A program made the translations under genes and the position numbers. Shown here one piece after another: positions 55,658-64,000 of a DNA stretch of 64,000 bases. Numbering within the stretch: position 1 is the stretch's first letter; each line of letters opens with the position of its first letter. The DNA comes from Chloroflexota bacterium (GTDB lineage: Bacteria > Chloroflexota > Anaerolineae > Promineifilales > Promineifilaceae): NCBI GenBank assembly GCA_022616275.1, contig JAKEFB010000120.1, forward strand, positions 62,001-126,000, read 5' to 3'. Below the pieces are notes generated by a model. It did no database searches. It was not told where the DNA came from and saw nothing but the letters and a program-made list of their open reading frames with translations.

Positions 55658-57895
55658 ATGCTGGACCTCAAAGATTTTAACTACCTGCCCTCTCTGGACG
55701 CCGCCATCGGCCAGCTCGTCAGCGACGGGCCGGGACTGGTGGTAGTCGCCGGGCTGGACCCCCGGCCGCACGGGACGCCCGGCGGGCAAGAGGAGATACT
55801 GCCCAGCGGCCGGGCGACGATCTTCCGCATCCTGGTCCGCCGGCTGCTGCCGGAAAGCCCCCAGCGCGGCTCCCGCCGGGAGCGCGCCATCGTCATCGCT
55901 GCCAGCCGCGACGCCGTCCGGCTGCCGCGCGCCCTGCGCTACCAGGTAACCATCCACCTGGTGAACAAGGCCCATTCTTACGAGGACTCTATCCGCGCCG
56001 CCAGCCTGCTTCGCCCCGATTTGCTGGTGGTGGACACACTCAATGAGGAAACAACTGCGCTGGTATTAGAGGCAGCACAAAGCGGCCTGAAGGTCCTCTC
56101 TCAAATAGATACCATCTTTCACGGCGCAGACGTAGCCCGCCGCTTGCTGGAGCTAGGCGCGTCGCGGGAGTTGCTGGCGGCGCTGCGCTGGGTGGTTACC
56201 GTGCAACGCCTGGCCACGCTTTGTCCCCATTGTAAGCAACCCGTGGCGGCCGAGGCCGTTGACTGGCCGGCCCTGCAACGGCGCTACCCTGCCCTGCCCG
56301 GCCTGGAGAGCAACGTCTTCTACCGCAGCGCTGGCTGCGTCCACTGCGCCGGTACGGGCTGGCTCGGCGAGGCGGCCGCCTTCGACGTTTACCGGGCCGA
56401 CGGCAAAGACCCCCTGGAAGGAGCCAGCCTGCTGCCGCTGGAACAGTACGTCTTTGAGCTGGCCACGGCCGGGCAGGTGGCGCTGGACGACTTGCTCCGG
56501 CTGGAAACGGCCCAGGTGCGCCAGACTTACCAGCTCCTTCTGACCAGCGAGCAGGCCCTGAGCGAAGCCAACCTGGCCCTGCAGCGCCGGCTGGCCCAAC
56601 TGGAGGCGGCTAATAAAGTGCTGCAAGAGCGGACCGAGGCCCTGGTCTCGCTGCACGAGGTCAGCCAGACCCTGTTGAGCGCGGCCGGGCTGGCCGAACA
56701 GGCGCAGCGGGTCTGCATTCAATGTTGCGCCCTATCCGGGGCCGACCGGGCGGTCCTCTACTATTTGAACTCACCTGACACGGCCCAGGTGCTGGCCAGC
56801 TACGGCTGGGACCTGGCTCGCGTCCCGGCCCGGGTAGAGGCCCGCCTATTGAACCTGACTGCTGGCCAGAGCGAGGCCGAGCCGTTCAAGAGCCCGCCAC
56901 CGGGAATTCCTTTCGGCCACCCTGACCGGGAGGGGGCGGAGTTGCGGGCCGGGCTGCGCGTGCCCCTGATGACCGACGGCCGGCCGGTGGGGCTGCTGGT
57001 CGTGCATACCATCCGCAAGAGTGGCTTTGGGCCGGGCGAGGTAGCCCTGCTGCAAACGTTCGCCAACCAGGCGGCGCTGGCCATCCAGCGGGCCGGCTTG
57101 CTGGAGCAGTTGCAGGCCAAGGTGGCCGCCCTGGAGGCGGCCCAGGTTGGGCTGGCCCAGAAGGAACGGCTGGAGCGGGAGCTGGAGCTGGCCCGGCAGG
57201 TGCAGCAACGGATGCTGCCCCACACTTTTCCCCATATCCCTGGTTTCCACTTTGCCACGCTGAACCGGCCGGCGCGGCACGTCGGCGGCGATTTTTACGA
57301 CGTTATTGCTCTGGACGACGACTACTTCGGCGTGGCCGTGGCCGACGTGTCTGACAAGGGGATGCCGGCCGCCCTGTACATGGCCCTGACGCGTAGTTTG
57401 CTGCTGGCCGAGGCGCGGCGCACCTGTTCGCCGGGGGATGTGCTGCGGGCGGTCAACGACCTGCTGCTGCGACTGGGCGAGCCGGATATGTTTGTGACCG
57501 TCTTTTATGGCGTGGTCGAGCGTGGCACGCGGCGCTTCATCTACGGCCGGGCCGGCCACGACCGGCCGTTCTTGCTGCGAGACGGGGACGTACTGGAGTT
57601 GGACGGCCAGGGCCTGGTCTTGGGCCTGCTGGGGAATGAGCGATTACACCTGGAAGAAGTCGAGCTAGAACTCCGGCCGGGAGACCGGCTGGTGCTGTAC
57701 AGCGACGGGCTGACCGACGTGGTGGCGGCCGACGGGCAGATGTACGACCGGCGACAGTTCCAGGCCCTGCTGCGGCAGCACGCCACGCTGCCGCCGGACG
57801 CCCTCTGCCGGGCCGTCTTCGAGGCCCTGCAAACCTACCAGGGCGCGGCCGAGCAGTACGACGACATGACGCTGCTGGTGGTGGGGGTGGAATAA
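55658..57895 (+). CDS. Pseudo-GspE/PilB domain - GAF - SpoIIE (PP2C) phosphatase
   Basis: 745 residues from the ATG at 55658 (an upstream start at 55568 is less protein-like). Residues about 10-250 follow the type II secretion/pilus ATPase C-terminal domain in order: 'GPGLVVVAGLDPRPHGTPGG' in place of Walker A, 'DLLVVDTLNEETTALVLEAA' in place of Walker B/His box, 'RWVVTVQRLATLCPHC', and a zinc site with CPHC (189/192) and CVHC (227/230). The GxxGxGKS/T lysine is absent, so ATP hydrolysis is unlikely. Then a coiled coil (about 290-335), GAF (about 335-495) and SpoIIE phosphatase (about 530-745): 'GGDFYDVIAL', 'ADVSDKGMPAALYM', 'YSDGLTD', 'YDDMTLLVV'. A regulatory phosphatase with an unusual input domain. 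Confidence 0.85.
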   Translation: MLDLKDFNYLPSLDAAIGQLVSDGPGLVVVAGLDPRPHGTPGGQEEILPSGRATIFRILVRRLLPESPQRGSRRERAIVIAASRDAVRLPRALRYQVTIHLVNKAHSYEDSIRAASLLRPDLLVVDTLNEETTALVLEAAQSGLKVLSQIDTIFHGADVARRLLELGASRELLAALRWVVTVQRLATLCPHCKQPVAAEAVDWPALQRRYPALPGLESNVFYRSAGCVHCAGTGWLGEAAAFDVYRADGKDPLEGASLLPLEQYVFELATAGQVALDDLLRLETAQVRQTYQLLLTSEQALSEANLALQRRLAQLEAANKVLQERTEALVSLHEVSQTLLSAAGLAEQAQRVCIQCCALSGADRAVLYYLNSPDTAQVLASYGWDLARVPARVEARLLNLTAGQSEAEPFKSPPPGIPFGHPDREGAELRAGLRVPLMTDGRPVGLLVVHTIRKSGFGPGEVALLQTFANQAALAIQRAGLLEQLQAKVAALEAAQVGLAQKERLERELELARQVQQRMLPHTFPHIPGFHFATLNRPARHVGGDFYDVIALDDDYFGVAVADVSDKGMPAALYMALTRSLLLAEARRTCSPGDVLRAVNDLLLRLGEPDMFVTVFYGVVERGTRRFIYGRAGHDRPFLLRDGDVLELDGQGLVLGLLGNERLHLEEVELELRPGDRLVLYSDGLTDVVAADGQMYDRRQFQALLRQHATLPPDALCRAVFEALQTYQGAAEQYDDMTLLVVGVE

Positions 57896-57897
57896 TT

Positions 57898-58929
57898 ATG
57901 CACCCCTACCTGATTGAATTACTCGAGTGTCCAGCCTGCCATCATAGGCTAGATTGGTCCGTCCAGGAGCGAACGGAACAACGCATCCTGGCGGCCGGGG
58001 CGCACTGCGCTGCTTGTGAGGCCAGCTATTCCGTTCGTGATGGCATCGGCCTGTTTTTGACACCGGAGCTGCAGCGGAATGATTTGTGGGAGCAGGTGGA
58101 CAGCCACCTGGTCCAATATCTGCGCCAGCACCTGGAGCAGGAACGGCAATTGATGCAGTCGCCAGTAGAAAGCCTGAACCCGGCCGACCTCTTTTTTCGG
58201 GCAATGGTCCTGGAAGAGCGCCGGGAGTATGCCCAGGCCAGAACGGTGGCCGAGCGGGCGCAGGTGGGCATGTATACGCCGGAATATCTGGCCTGCTGGC
58301 GCAGCCAGGTAGCGTACGTCATCGGCCAGCTTGCCGGCGCGGACGACCCCATTGTTGACCTGGCCTCCGGCCGCTGTTATCTGGTCGAACAGTTGGCCCG
58401 CAGCCTGGCGCGGCCGATCGTCGGTTCGGATTTTAGCCCACGGGTGTTACAACAGGCGCGCCGGACGCTGGAGTTTCAGGGACTGTACGACCGGGTCAGC
58501 CTGCTGGCTTTTGACGCACGACGGACACCGTTCAAGAGCGGGGCAGTCCAAGCGATGACCACCAATCTGGGATTGCCGAATATCCAGGAGCCGGGCAATT
58601 TGCTCCAGGAGCTACGCCGCATTGTGGCCGGCCGCCTGCTGGCCATCTCCCAGTTCTACCCGGAGGAAGAGGACGCCAATACCGAGGTTATTCGCCAGGC
58701 CGGGCTGGCGTTGCTGCTTCACCGCCAGAATGCGCTGGCGGCCTTTGCCCAGGCCGGCTGGCAGGTGGAGGCGGCCAACGTCTGCCGGGGAATGGCCCGG
58801 CCGACGCCGACCAGCGCCATCCTGGACGGGGCGGGGATTGACGGGATGCCGGTGGTAGAGACGACGTTAGAGTGGTGCGTGTTGTCAGGGATGAGGACGC
58901 CGGTTGCTGAAAGCAACCTCGGGGACTGA
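57898..58929 (+). CDS. Trm112-like zinc domain plus SAM-dependent methyltransferase
   Basis: 343 residues, starts two bases after the SpoIIE-gene stop, so translationally coupled. N-terminus 'YLIELLECPACHHRLDWSVQ' and 'AHCAACEASYSVRDGIGLFL' form a Trm112-type zinc ribbon (CPAC and CAAC). A helical linker follows, then a class I methyltransferase domain (about 135-300): motif I 'PIVDLASGRCYLVEQLAR' (a variant of DxGxGxG), motif II acid in 'VGSDFSPRVLQQA', 'VSLLAFDARRTPFKSGAVQA' and 'MTTNLGLPNIQEPGNLLQEL'. The motif I lacks two glycines, so SAM binding should be checked. Substrate unknown; could modify a partner of the phosphatase, but this is inference. Confidence 0.85.
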   Translation: MHPYLIELLECPACHHRLDWSVQERTEQRILAAGAHCAACEASYSVRDGIGLFLTPELQRNDLWEQVDSHLVQYLRQHLEQERQLMQSPVESLNPADLFFRAMVLEERREYAQARTVAERAQVGMYTPEYLACWRSQVAYVIGQLAGADDPIVDLASGRCYLVEQLARSLARPIVGSDFSPRVLQQARRTLEFQGLYDRVSLLAFDARRTPFKSGAVQAMTTNLGLPNIQEPGNLLQELRRIVAGRLLAISQFYPEEEDANTEVIRQAGLALLLHRQNALAAFAQAGWQVEAANVCRGMARPTPTSAILDGAGIDGMPVVETTLEWCVLSGMRTPVAESNLGD

Positions 58930-59015
58930 GTGATGAGTATTGGACAGGGAACCTCCTCCAAGGTGGTGGTGTATATTGTTTAGGAATCGTTCATGCGCCA
59001 CCGAGGAGGCCTGTT

Positions 59016-60080
59016 ATGCATACTCGGATCAGCATACTGCTCATCCTATTGTTGGGGTCGCTGTTGGCGGCCTGCGCCGATCCAACCGTCACACCACCAG
59101 GACAATCCACACTCATGGCGACAGCGCAGGACACGCGGCCGGTAGAAGAAACGGCAACGCAGCCGTCGGAAGCGCTGCCAACTAGCGCAGCCGTCTCTAC
59201 CGGCCCACTTACCGGCAAAATTGTCTATGATTTCGAGGGCGACATTTACGTCATGGAGCTGCCTGGTTCCGAGCCGGTACGGCTGACGACCGACCCGGCC
59301 GAGGATTTCGATGCCGAGTGGTCGCCTGATGGGACTCAGGTTGTCTTCCGCTCCCACCGCGACGGCAACGAGGAAATTTACGTTATGAACGCCGACGGGT
59401 CGGCCCAGACCAACCTGACCAATTACGCCGGCGCGGACTGGTCGCCGGCCTGGTCGCCCGACGGAACATGGATCGCCTTTCACTCCAACCGGCCGGAGGG
59501 CAGCGGTATCTGGGTCATGAACGCCGACGGCTCCGGCCCCCGGCCGGTGGGGACTCCGCCGGGCGTCAACGATTACCCGACCTGGTCGCCGGATAGCCAG
59601 CGGATAGCCTGGAACTGCACCTTCGGCCGTTTTCTGGACATCCCCGGCCAGGGCGACTTTGAAATCTGCGTCGTCAACGCCGATGGGACCAGGCTGGTCC
59701 AGTTAACCGATACGGCCGGCAATAACAAGTACCCGGCCTGGTCGCCCGACGGCTCGAAAATTGCCTTTGTCTCCGACCGGAACGGCTGGCCGACGCTGCC
59801 CGATTACACGCCGGCCGGCTACGAAGAGGATGATTTCGGCGACAACGAAATCTTCATCATGAACGCTGATGGTTCCGAACAAGTAAACCTGACTAACCAC
59901 CCACGGGAGGGCGATTCGTTTCCCGCCTGGGCGGCCGACGGCCGGATTATTTTTACCCGTTATGGCTGCCTGATCGCCATGAACGCTGATGGATCAGGGT
60001 TGACGGCTATCTCCAGGGAGCCCTGTTCAGAAGCGGACAGCGGCGGCTTCCCCGATTGGTATCAGCCGGCGGAAGGGTGA
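59016..60080 (+). CDS. TolB-like PD40 beta-propeller lipoprotein
   Basis: 354 residues. GAGGAGG before the ATG. Lipoprotein signal 'LLILLLGSLLAACAD' (lipid Cys about 20) and a Thr/Pro/Ser-rich linker to about residue 65. Then six to seven TolB/PD40 blades: 'DIYVMELPGSEPVRLTTDPA', 'DAEWSPDGTQVVFRSHRDGN', 'EEIYVMNADGSAQTNLTNYA', 'PAWSPDGTWIAFHSNRPEGS', 'YPAWSPDGSKIAFVSDRNGW'. Propellers of this type bind proteins at the cell surface; no enzyme activity is seen. The cell-surface neighbour gene at 60113 also encodes a propeller-bearing protein. Confidence 0.92.
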   Translation: MHTRISILLILLLGSLLAACADPTVTPPGQSTLMATAQDTRPVEETATQPSEALPTSAAVSTGPLTGKIVYDFEGDIYVMELPGSEPVRLTTDPAEDFDAEWSPDGTQVVFRSHRDGNEEIYVMNADGSAQTNLTNYAGADWSPAWSPDGTWIAFHSNRPEGSGIWVMNADGSGPRPVGTPPGVNDYPTWSPDSQRIAWNCTFGRFLDIPGQGDFEICVVNADGTRLVQLTDTAGNNKYPAWSPDGSKIAFVSDRNGWPTLPDYTPAGYEEDDFGDNEIFIMNADGSEQVNLTNHPREGDSFPAWAADGRIIFTRYGCLIAMNADGSGLTAISREPCSEADSGGFPDWYQPAEG

Positions 60081-60112
60081 CACGGCCTCTTTTTGTGGTA
60101 TCTTAGCCGGTG

Positions 60113-62614
60113 ATGCCGGCAGATTTTGAGTGGCATACCGAAGAAGGCTGGACTGACGAGCCAGCGAGGACAAAGCCGGAGCGAACTGCTCGCCCGCGCA
60201 GACGGCGCTGGATAACCGCGCTATTAGCCATCTATACGTTGGCTCTGGCCATCGCCACTACTTACTGGCTGGCCAACCGACAGGTAGCGGCCTCTGTCAA
60301 TCTGATCGAAGAGGACGTCCGCCTGACGCACGAGCTGGTGATGGAGGCGGCCGGGCAGGGAGACGTAGACCTGTTCGCCGCCTACCTTTCCGGCCGTGAC
60401 GCGCGCTGGAGCAACCAACAGCGGGCGCTGGTGTCGCAACACCTTTTCGGGAATTTGGACTCCCTGGACTTACACAAAGCCGATACCGCTCCACGAATCG
60501 AGCAGATTACTGTCTCGCCCGACCTGAGAAGGGCTGAGGTCCACTTTACCCAGGTCTATACCACCCACCTGGGCCACGGCCTGACGGAAACGGTCACCCT
60601 GTCCCAGACGGCCATTTACCGGCGGGGCAATGACCGCTGGCTGTTCGCGCCGCCGGAGGCCGACTTCTGGGGGGAGGCGACCATCAGCCGGGACCAGCAC
60701 CTGACGCTGTATTACCCGCAGCGCGATGCGGCCGTAGCCAGGCGGCTGGCGACCGACCTGGAAGCCCAACTGAGTGAGATGTGTGCCAGCCTGGCCGGCC
60801 TGAATTGCCCGGCCACTCTGAGAGTCGAGGTGTTCCTGGATACCGACCCGGAGAGCCTGCTGTTGCTGGCCGACGCCGAGGCGATGCTAGCCAGCGGCCG
60901 GGACATCACCCTACCCACGCCAGGGCTGGTTGGCCAGCCAGCCGGCGAAGCGGCTTACCAGGCCCTCTTCCGGGGCTACGCCACGTACGTCGTCGCGGCT
61001 GCCATTACCGAGCTGGTCGGCTACGAGTGCTGCGAGCAGGGGCTGTTTTATCGCGCCCTGTTGGACAAGCAGTTGAGCCAGCTTGGGCTGCGGCCGTGGC
61101 CGTTGACGCCGGCCGGCTACGAACGACTGTTGGCCACATCCAACGGCCCCCATAGCATCACCACGTCTTATTGGCAAAACCGGGCGGCGCAGGCGCCGAC
61201 GACAACCCTCGACTGGGAAAGGGTCTACGCGCTGGTTGACTTTGTGTGGGAAGAGGCAGGAGCGGCCGCCAACCTGGCGGAAATGCAACGCCAACTGGGG
61301 CGGCTGGAGTACGACGCCTGGCTGCAGCGGTTTGTAGACGCCGACCATTTATCCCGATCGTTCGCCTTGCGGTGGACGGCATTCCTTTACCACCATTCCC
61401 TTTCAGGCCAGTCGGCCGGCCCGCCTATTCCTTTGCCCGATCAGGAGGTCATTATCACCTGTAACGCCCGCCTGGATGAGCCTAGAGGTTTTTATCGCCT
61501 GGATGTAAGGGCCGAGACGTGGGAACTGGTGGCCCGCGAAAACACTGAGGGGATGTCCGGCTCACTTTCTACGATCCCCACGGCGCGGGGCATAATCCTG
61601 GACGAATCACAACGGGGGTACACACGGATTACCTGGCAGCGGGAGGAGCAGGAGATCATCTTGCACGCATCGTCTGACAGCGCAGGCGTTTTTTCCTGGG
61701 TGACGGCCCTGGCGCCTTCGGGACGATACGTGGTGGTAGGGATGTGGTCGCTTGTCGGCGAGCAACCAACCAACGAGTACCAGATATTCGACCTGGACCA
61801 CTGCACGCCGGCCGATTGCGCGAGCCAGGCGATCCCCGGCCGGCCGGTCTGGTCACCGGACGGCGCCGGGACGCTGCTGCTCGTCTCGCCGGCCGTCCCC
61901 GCGATCAAGGACCTCTTCTGGCAATGGCGGCTCCCCATTTACCGGGGCAACGCCCGGGGCGAATTGGTAAAGGAAGTGGGGAGCGGCAATAACGGTTTCT
62001 GGCTGGACGACGAAACGTACGGTTACATTCACCTGGCAGAGGGACCAGAGCTGGAAGTGGTGACCGCCAGCGTAGATGACGACCGGCCGCATGTGATCTT
62101 GCGTTCGTCAGAATTGCTGGAAGTCCTGCCGCCCGAGGAGCGGCCGGAACAACTTCTTATCGGCTACGTATTGATCAACCCGGCTAATCTAAACGACTGG
62201 CTGGTGGTAGCCGACAGCGATGGAGAGGCGCAGCCGGCCGGCCGTTATTATTTTCTCTTCAACAACCAGGAAGCGCCAGGCAAGGAAGCGCTTTCCCTGA
62301 TTTACCAGTCCGGCGGCAATGTTTTTGTCGAGTTTGCGCCCAACGGCCGGTGGTTGACGATCTACAACTATTATTCTCTCGATTCTCATGGCGGCGAGGT
62401 GGCGTTGCTCGATTGGCAAACGGGGCAAATAGAAACTATTGGTACGTTCAGCATGGCTGCATCCTGGCCTGGGGCCTGGTCGGCCGACGGGCAGTGGTAC
62501 GTCCTGATGCAACGCGACTACCTGACTCTGGTAGCGCCTGCGTATAACTACCAGCGTTTATTCTTTCAGGACCTCGGCTACTGCCACCAGGTGACCTGGT
62601 CGGTTGAGGAGTAA
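60113..62614 (+). CDS. Large membrane-anchored protein with C-terminal propeller-like half
   Basis: 833 residues (ATG at 60113; GTG one codon earlier possible). A basic stretch 'RTARPRRRRW' precedes a single span ('ITALLAIYTLALAIATTYWL', about 37-56), so the remainder is outside. Residues about 60-190 resemble a nuclear-transport-factor-like fold ('GQGDVDLFAAYLSGRDARWS', 'VTLSQTAIYRRGNDRWLFAP'), 190-440 is a helical peptidase-like region without an HExxH motif ('FRGYATYVVAAAITELVGYE'), and 440-833 has blade-like strands ('RPVWSPDGAGTLLL', 'FEFAPNGRWLTIYNY'-like). No catalytic motif recognised. Follows the propeller lipoprotein gene with 32 bp, probably one operon. Confidence 0.7.
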   Translation: MPADFEWHTEEGWTDEPARTKPERTARPRRRRWITALLAIYTLALAIATTYWLANRQVAASVNLIEEDVRLTHELVMEAAGQGDVDLFAAYLSGRDARWSNQQRALVSQHLFGNLDSLDLHKADTAPRIEQITVSPDLRRAEVHFTQVYTTHLGHGLTETVTLSQTAIYRRGNDRWLFAPPEADFWGEATISRDQHLTLYYPQRDAAVARRLATDLEAQLSEMCASLAGLNCPATLRVEVFLDTDPESLLLLADAEAMLASGRDITLPTPGLVGQPAGEAAYQALFRGYATYVVAAAITELVGYECCEQGLFYRALLDKQLSQLGLRPWPLTPAGYERLLATSNGPHSITTSYWQNRAAQAPTTTLDWERVYALVDFVWEEAGAAANLAEMQRQLGRLEYDAWLQRFVDADHLSRSFALRWTAFLYHHSLSGQSAGPPIPLPDQEVIITCNARLDEPRGFYRLDVRAETWELVARENTEGMSGSLSTIPTARGIILDESQRGYTRITWQREEQEIILHASSDSAGVFSWVTALAPSGRYVVVGMWSLVGEQPTNEYQIFDLDHCTPADCASQAIPGRPVWSPDGAGTLLLVSPAVPAIKDLFWQWRLPIYRGNARGELVKEVGSGNNGFWLDDETYGYIHLAEGPELEVVTASVDDDRPHVILRSSELLEVLPPEERPEQLLIGYVLINPANLNDWLVVADSDGEAQPAGRYYFLFNNQEAPGKEALSLIYQSGGNVFVEFAPNGRWLTIYNYYSLDSHGGEVALLDWQTGQIETIGTFSMAASWPGAWSADGQWYVLMQRDYLTLVAPAYNYQRLFFQDLGYCHQVTWSVEE

Positions 62615-62628
62615 CAAATCGAGAGGAA

Positions 62629-63999
62629 TCAATTACCGCTTAAAGCTGATTCAGAAGGTTGGAGCGAGCCTTTTAAGGGCACGGTGGCTACCAGGCGGGT
62701 GCCCCGGCCGGGGTGGGAGTCAATTTCTAACAGGCCACCCAACATCTCAAACCGCTCCTGCATACCTACCAGGCCAATCCCATTTGACGGCTGCCTTTCT
62801 TGAGGGTTAAACCCAACCCCGTCATCTTCCACGGCGAGGCTGATCCGGCCAATGTTCTGGCTCAACGTTACCTGGATTTGTTTGGCCTGGGCGTGTTTGG
62901 CCGCATTCGTCAGGGCTTCTTGTAAAAAACGGTACAACGAAATGGGCGTCGTATCCAGCAATGGCAAAACGTCTGTCCCCTGGTAGTGAATGGTCAGGTG
63001 AGTATAGCGGGCAAACTCTTTACATAATCCCTCGAGAATGCCGTTTAAGCCCCTTTCATCCATCATCGGTGGGCGCAAGGTGTGGGCCAGCGTGCGGACA
63101 TCGTCTATCACGGTTTCGGCCAGGTCAATGGCTTCGTCCAGCCGTTGATGGGCCATCCCGAATCCGGGTGTTATCTCTTGTTTAAGTAACTTAAGCGATA
63201 TTTGCAGCGCTACCAGGACCTGACCGGCCTGGTCGTGCAACTCACGCGAAATGTGTTGCCGCTCCTCCTCCTGAACCACCACCAGTTTTTGGGCCAGGTG
63301 GCGCAACTGTCTTTGTTTGTTGTGGACCTCGTCGAACAGACGGGCATTGGCGATGGCCAGGGTCGCCTGGTCGGCCAGCCCACGTAAAAATATTTGCTCG
63401 TCCCCGGTAAAATGGCGCGCCTCCTGAAAAGTAAAAACCGTCAGACAGCCAACCGGCCGGCTATCACGCACCATGACAGCGCTGGCGCTGCTACGAATGT
63501 CCAATGTAGCGTAGTAATCAGCCTCGGCATCTTCAGAGATGGCCTGTATATCGGGGATGACATGAACCTGTTCGGCCCACTCGCCACTCCCGTTGTACAG
63601 GAAACCAGGTATCTGCTTTACCTGCTGGCTAAATTGTTGGGGCAAGCCGAAGTCACAGCTCAGACAAAAGGCTTGTTGCCGCTCATCGTAAAGGGCAACC
63701 AGGGCGGCCGGCGCTTCAAGGGCCCGGGCTGTTTCCTGGCAGACGGTGCTGAGCACCGTCTGAAAATCAAGCTGGGCGTTCAAGCGGGCGGCAATACGGG
63801 CCAGTGTTTTGGCGCGGGCTGCCTCCTGGCGGGCCCACTCCTCGGCGTGCTGGTGTAACAACTGCACTTTGGTTAACTCGACAAACGAGGCAACCTTGGC
63901 CCGGAGGATTTCCGGTACGACCGGCGCGTAGATGTAATCTACTGCCCCCAAACTGTAACCTCTGGCCCGCCCGGTTTCGGTGGCATCGTGTGCGGTTAT
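62629..63999 (-). CDS. Receiver-GAF-histidine kinase (NarL-type HisKA_3), 5' end outside window
   Basis: At least 456 residues, open to the right edge. The first visible codons read 'ITAHDATETGRARGYSLGAV' and 'DYIYAPVVPEILRAKV', the end of a receiver domain in which the usual Lys of '(Y/S)KP' is Ala. A GAF domain follows (about 70-215 of the visible part), then HisKA_3 'EEERQHISRELHDQAGQVLV' (phospho-His) and HATPase 'LYRFLQEALTNAAKHAQAKQ' (N box), 'VEDDGVGFN', 'GIGLVGMQERFEMLGG'. Kinases of this class pair with NarL-type regulators, none of which is in the window. Cytoplasmic because no span is visible. The loss of the receiver Lys suggests altered phosphotransfer. Confidence 0.88.
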   Translation of the reverse strand: MTAHDATETGRARGYSLGAVDYIYAPVVPEILRAKVASFVELTKVQLLHQHAEEWARQEAARAKTLARIAARLNAQLDFQTVLSTVCQETARALEAPAALVALYDERQQAFCLSCDFGLPQQFSQQVKQIPGFLYNGSGEWAEQVHVIPDIQAISEDAEADYYATLDIRSSASAVMVRDSRPVGCLTVFTFQEARHFTGDEQIFLRGLADQATLAIANARLFDEVHNKQRQLRHLAQKLVVVQEEERQHISRELHDQAGQVLVALQISLKLLKQEITPGFGMAHQRLDEAIDLAETVIDDVRTLAHTLRPPMMDERGLNGILEGLCKEFARYTHLTIHYQGTDVLPLLDTTPISLYRFLQEALTNAAKHAQAKQIQVTLSQNIGRISLAVEDDGVGFNPQERQPSNGIGLVGMQERFEMLGGLLEIDSHPGRGTRLVATVPLKGSLQPSESALSGN

Positions 64000-64000
64000 G

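Overview
The window is a GC-rich bacterial chromosome segment, most likely from a filamentous or sludge-type Chloroflexota (Anaerolineae/Caldilineae-like) organism. That assignment is inference. It rests on Thr-Pro-rich lipoprotein linkers, heterodimeric ABC exporters, DUF433 genes, beta-propeller lipoproteins, GspE/GAF/SpoIIE signalling proteins, very frequent GGCCGG/CGGCCG words in coding DNA, and many dispersed palindromic repeats. I see no rRNA, tRNA, CRISPR array or intact insertion sequence.

Layout. 1-6.5 kb is an eroded accessory zone. It holds a partial Gfo/Idh/MocA oxidoreductase, an APH-like kinase, a DHFR-like reductase, two small membrane proteins and at least five broken genes (DUF433/DUF5615 toxin-antitoxin pieces, a Uma2 tail, a DUF4111 nucleotidyltransferase that lost its catalytic domain). 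6.6-13.7 kb has an M23 peptidase-propeller lipoprotein, a GMC oxidoreductase and a pair of ABC exporter half-transporters whose motifs fit a heterodimer with one degenerate site. 13.7-15.1 kb is an ArsR/AHSA1 regulon with two matching palindromic operators. 15.4-22.1 kb has a TPR protein and two tandem GT-C-like membrane proteins. 22.3-24.8 kb is a sulfur-carrier cluster (TusA, DsrE2, NTase-like, rhodanese-MBL). 25-35.4 kb has secreted proteins, a two-component system, a FAS1 protein and a LiaF-like membrane pair. 35.6-46.2 kb, all on the minus strand, is a complete oligopeptide ABC importer (A-B-C-D-F) preceded by an S9 peptidase, a creatininase-family amidohydrolase with a degenerate extra N-terminal domain, and a solute-binding protein without a signal peptide. 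47.7-53.4 kb is a four-gene plus-strand cassette: an unknown protein, two BrxD-like (DUF2791) ATPases and an Lhr/BrxHI-like helicase. 53.4-54.4 kb is a second eroded patch (DUF4160::DUF2442 fusion, HNH remnant). 54.4-64 kb has an iron alcohol dehydrogenase, a pseudo-GspE/GAF/SpoIIE phosphatase coupled to a Trm112-type methyltransferase, two propeller proteins and a truncated sensor kinase.

The strongest candidates for something new are the BrxD-BrxD-helicase cassette, which resembles part of BREX but has no visible PglZ or methyltransferase; the pseudo-GspE phosphatase; and several families of palindromic or heptamer-periodic hairpins at gene ends, some of which supply stop codons or C-terminal residues. 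A repeated theme is that adjacent toxin-antitoxin genes have been shortened by deletions that remove one partner. All functions are predicted from sequence features read by eye; no database search was run.
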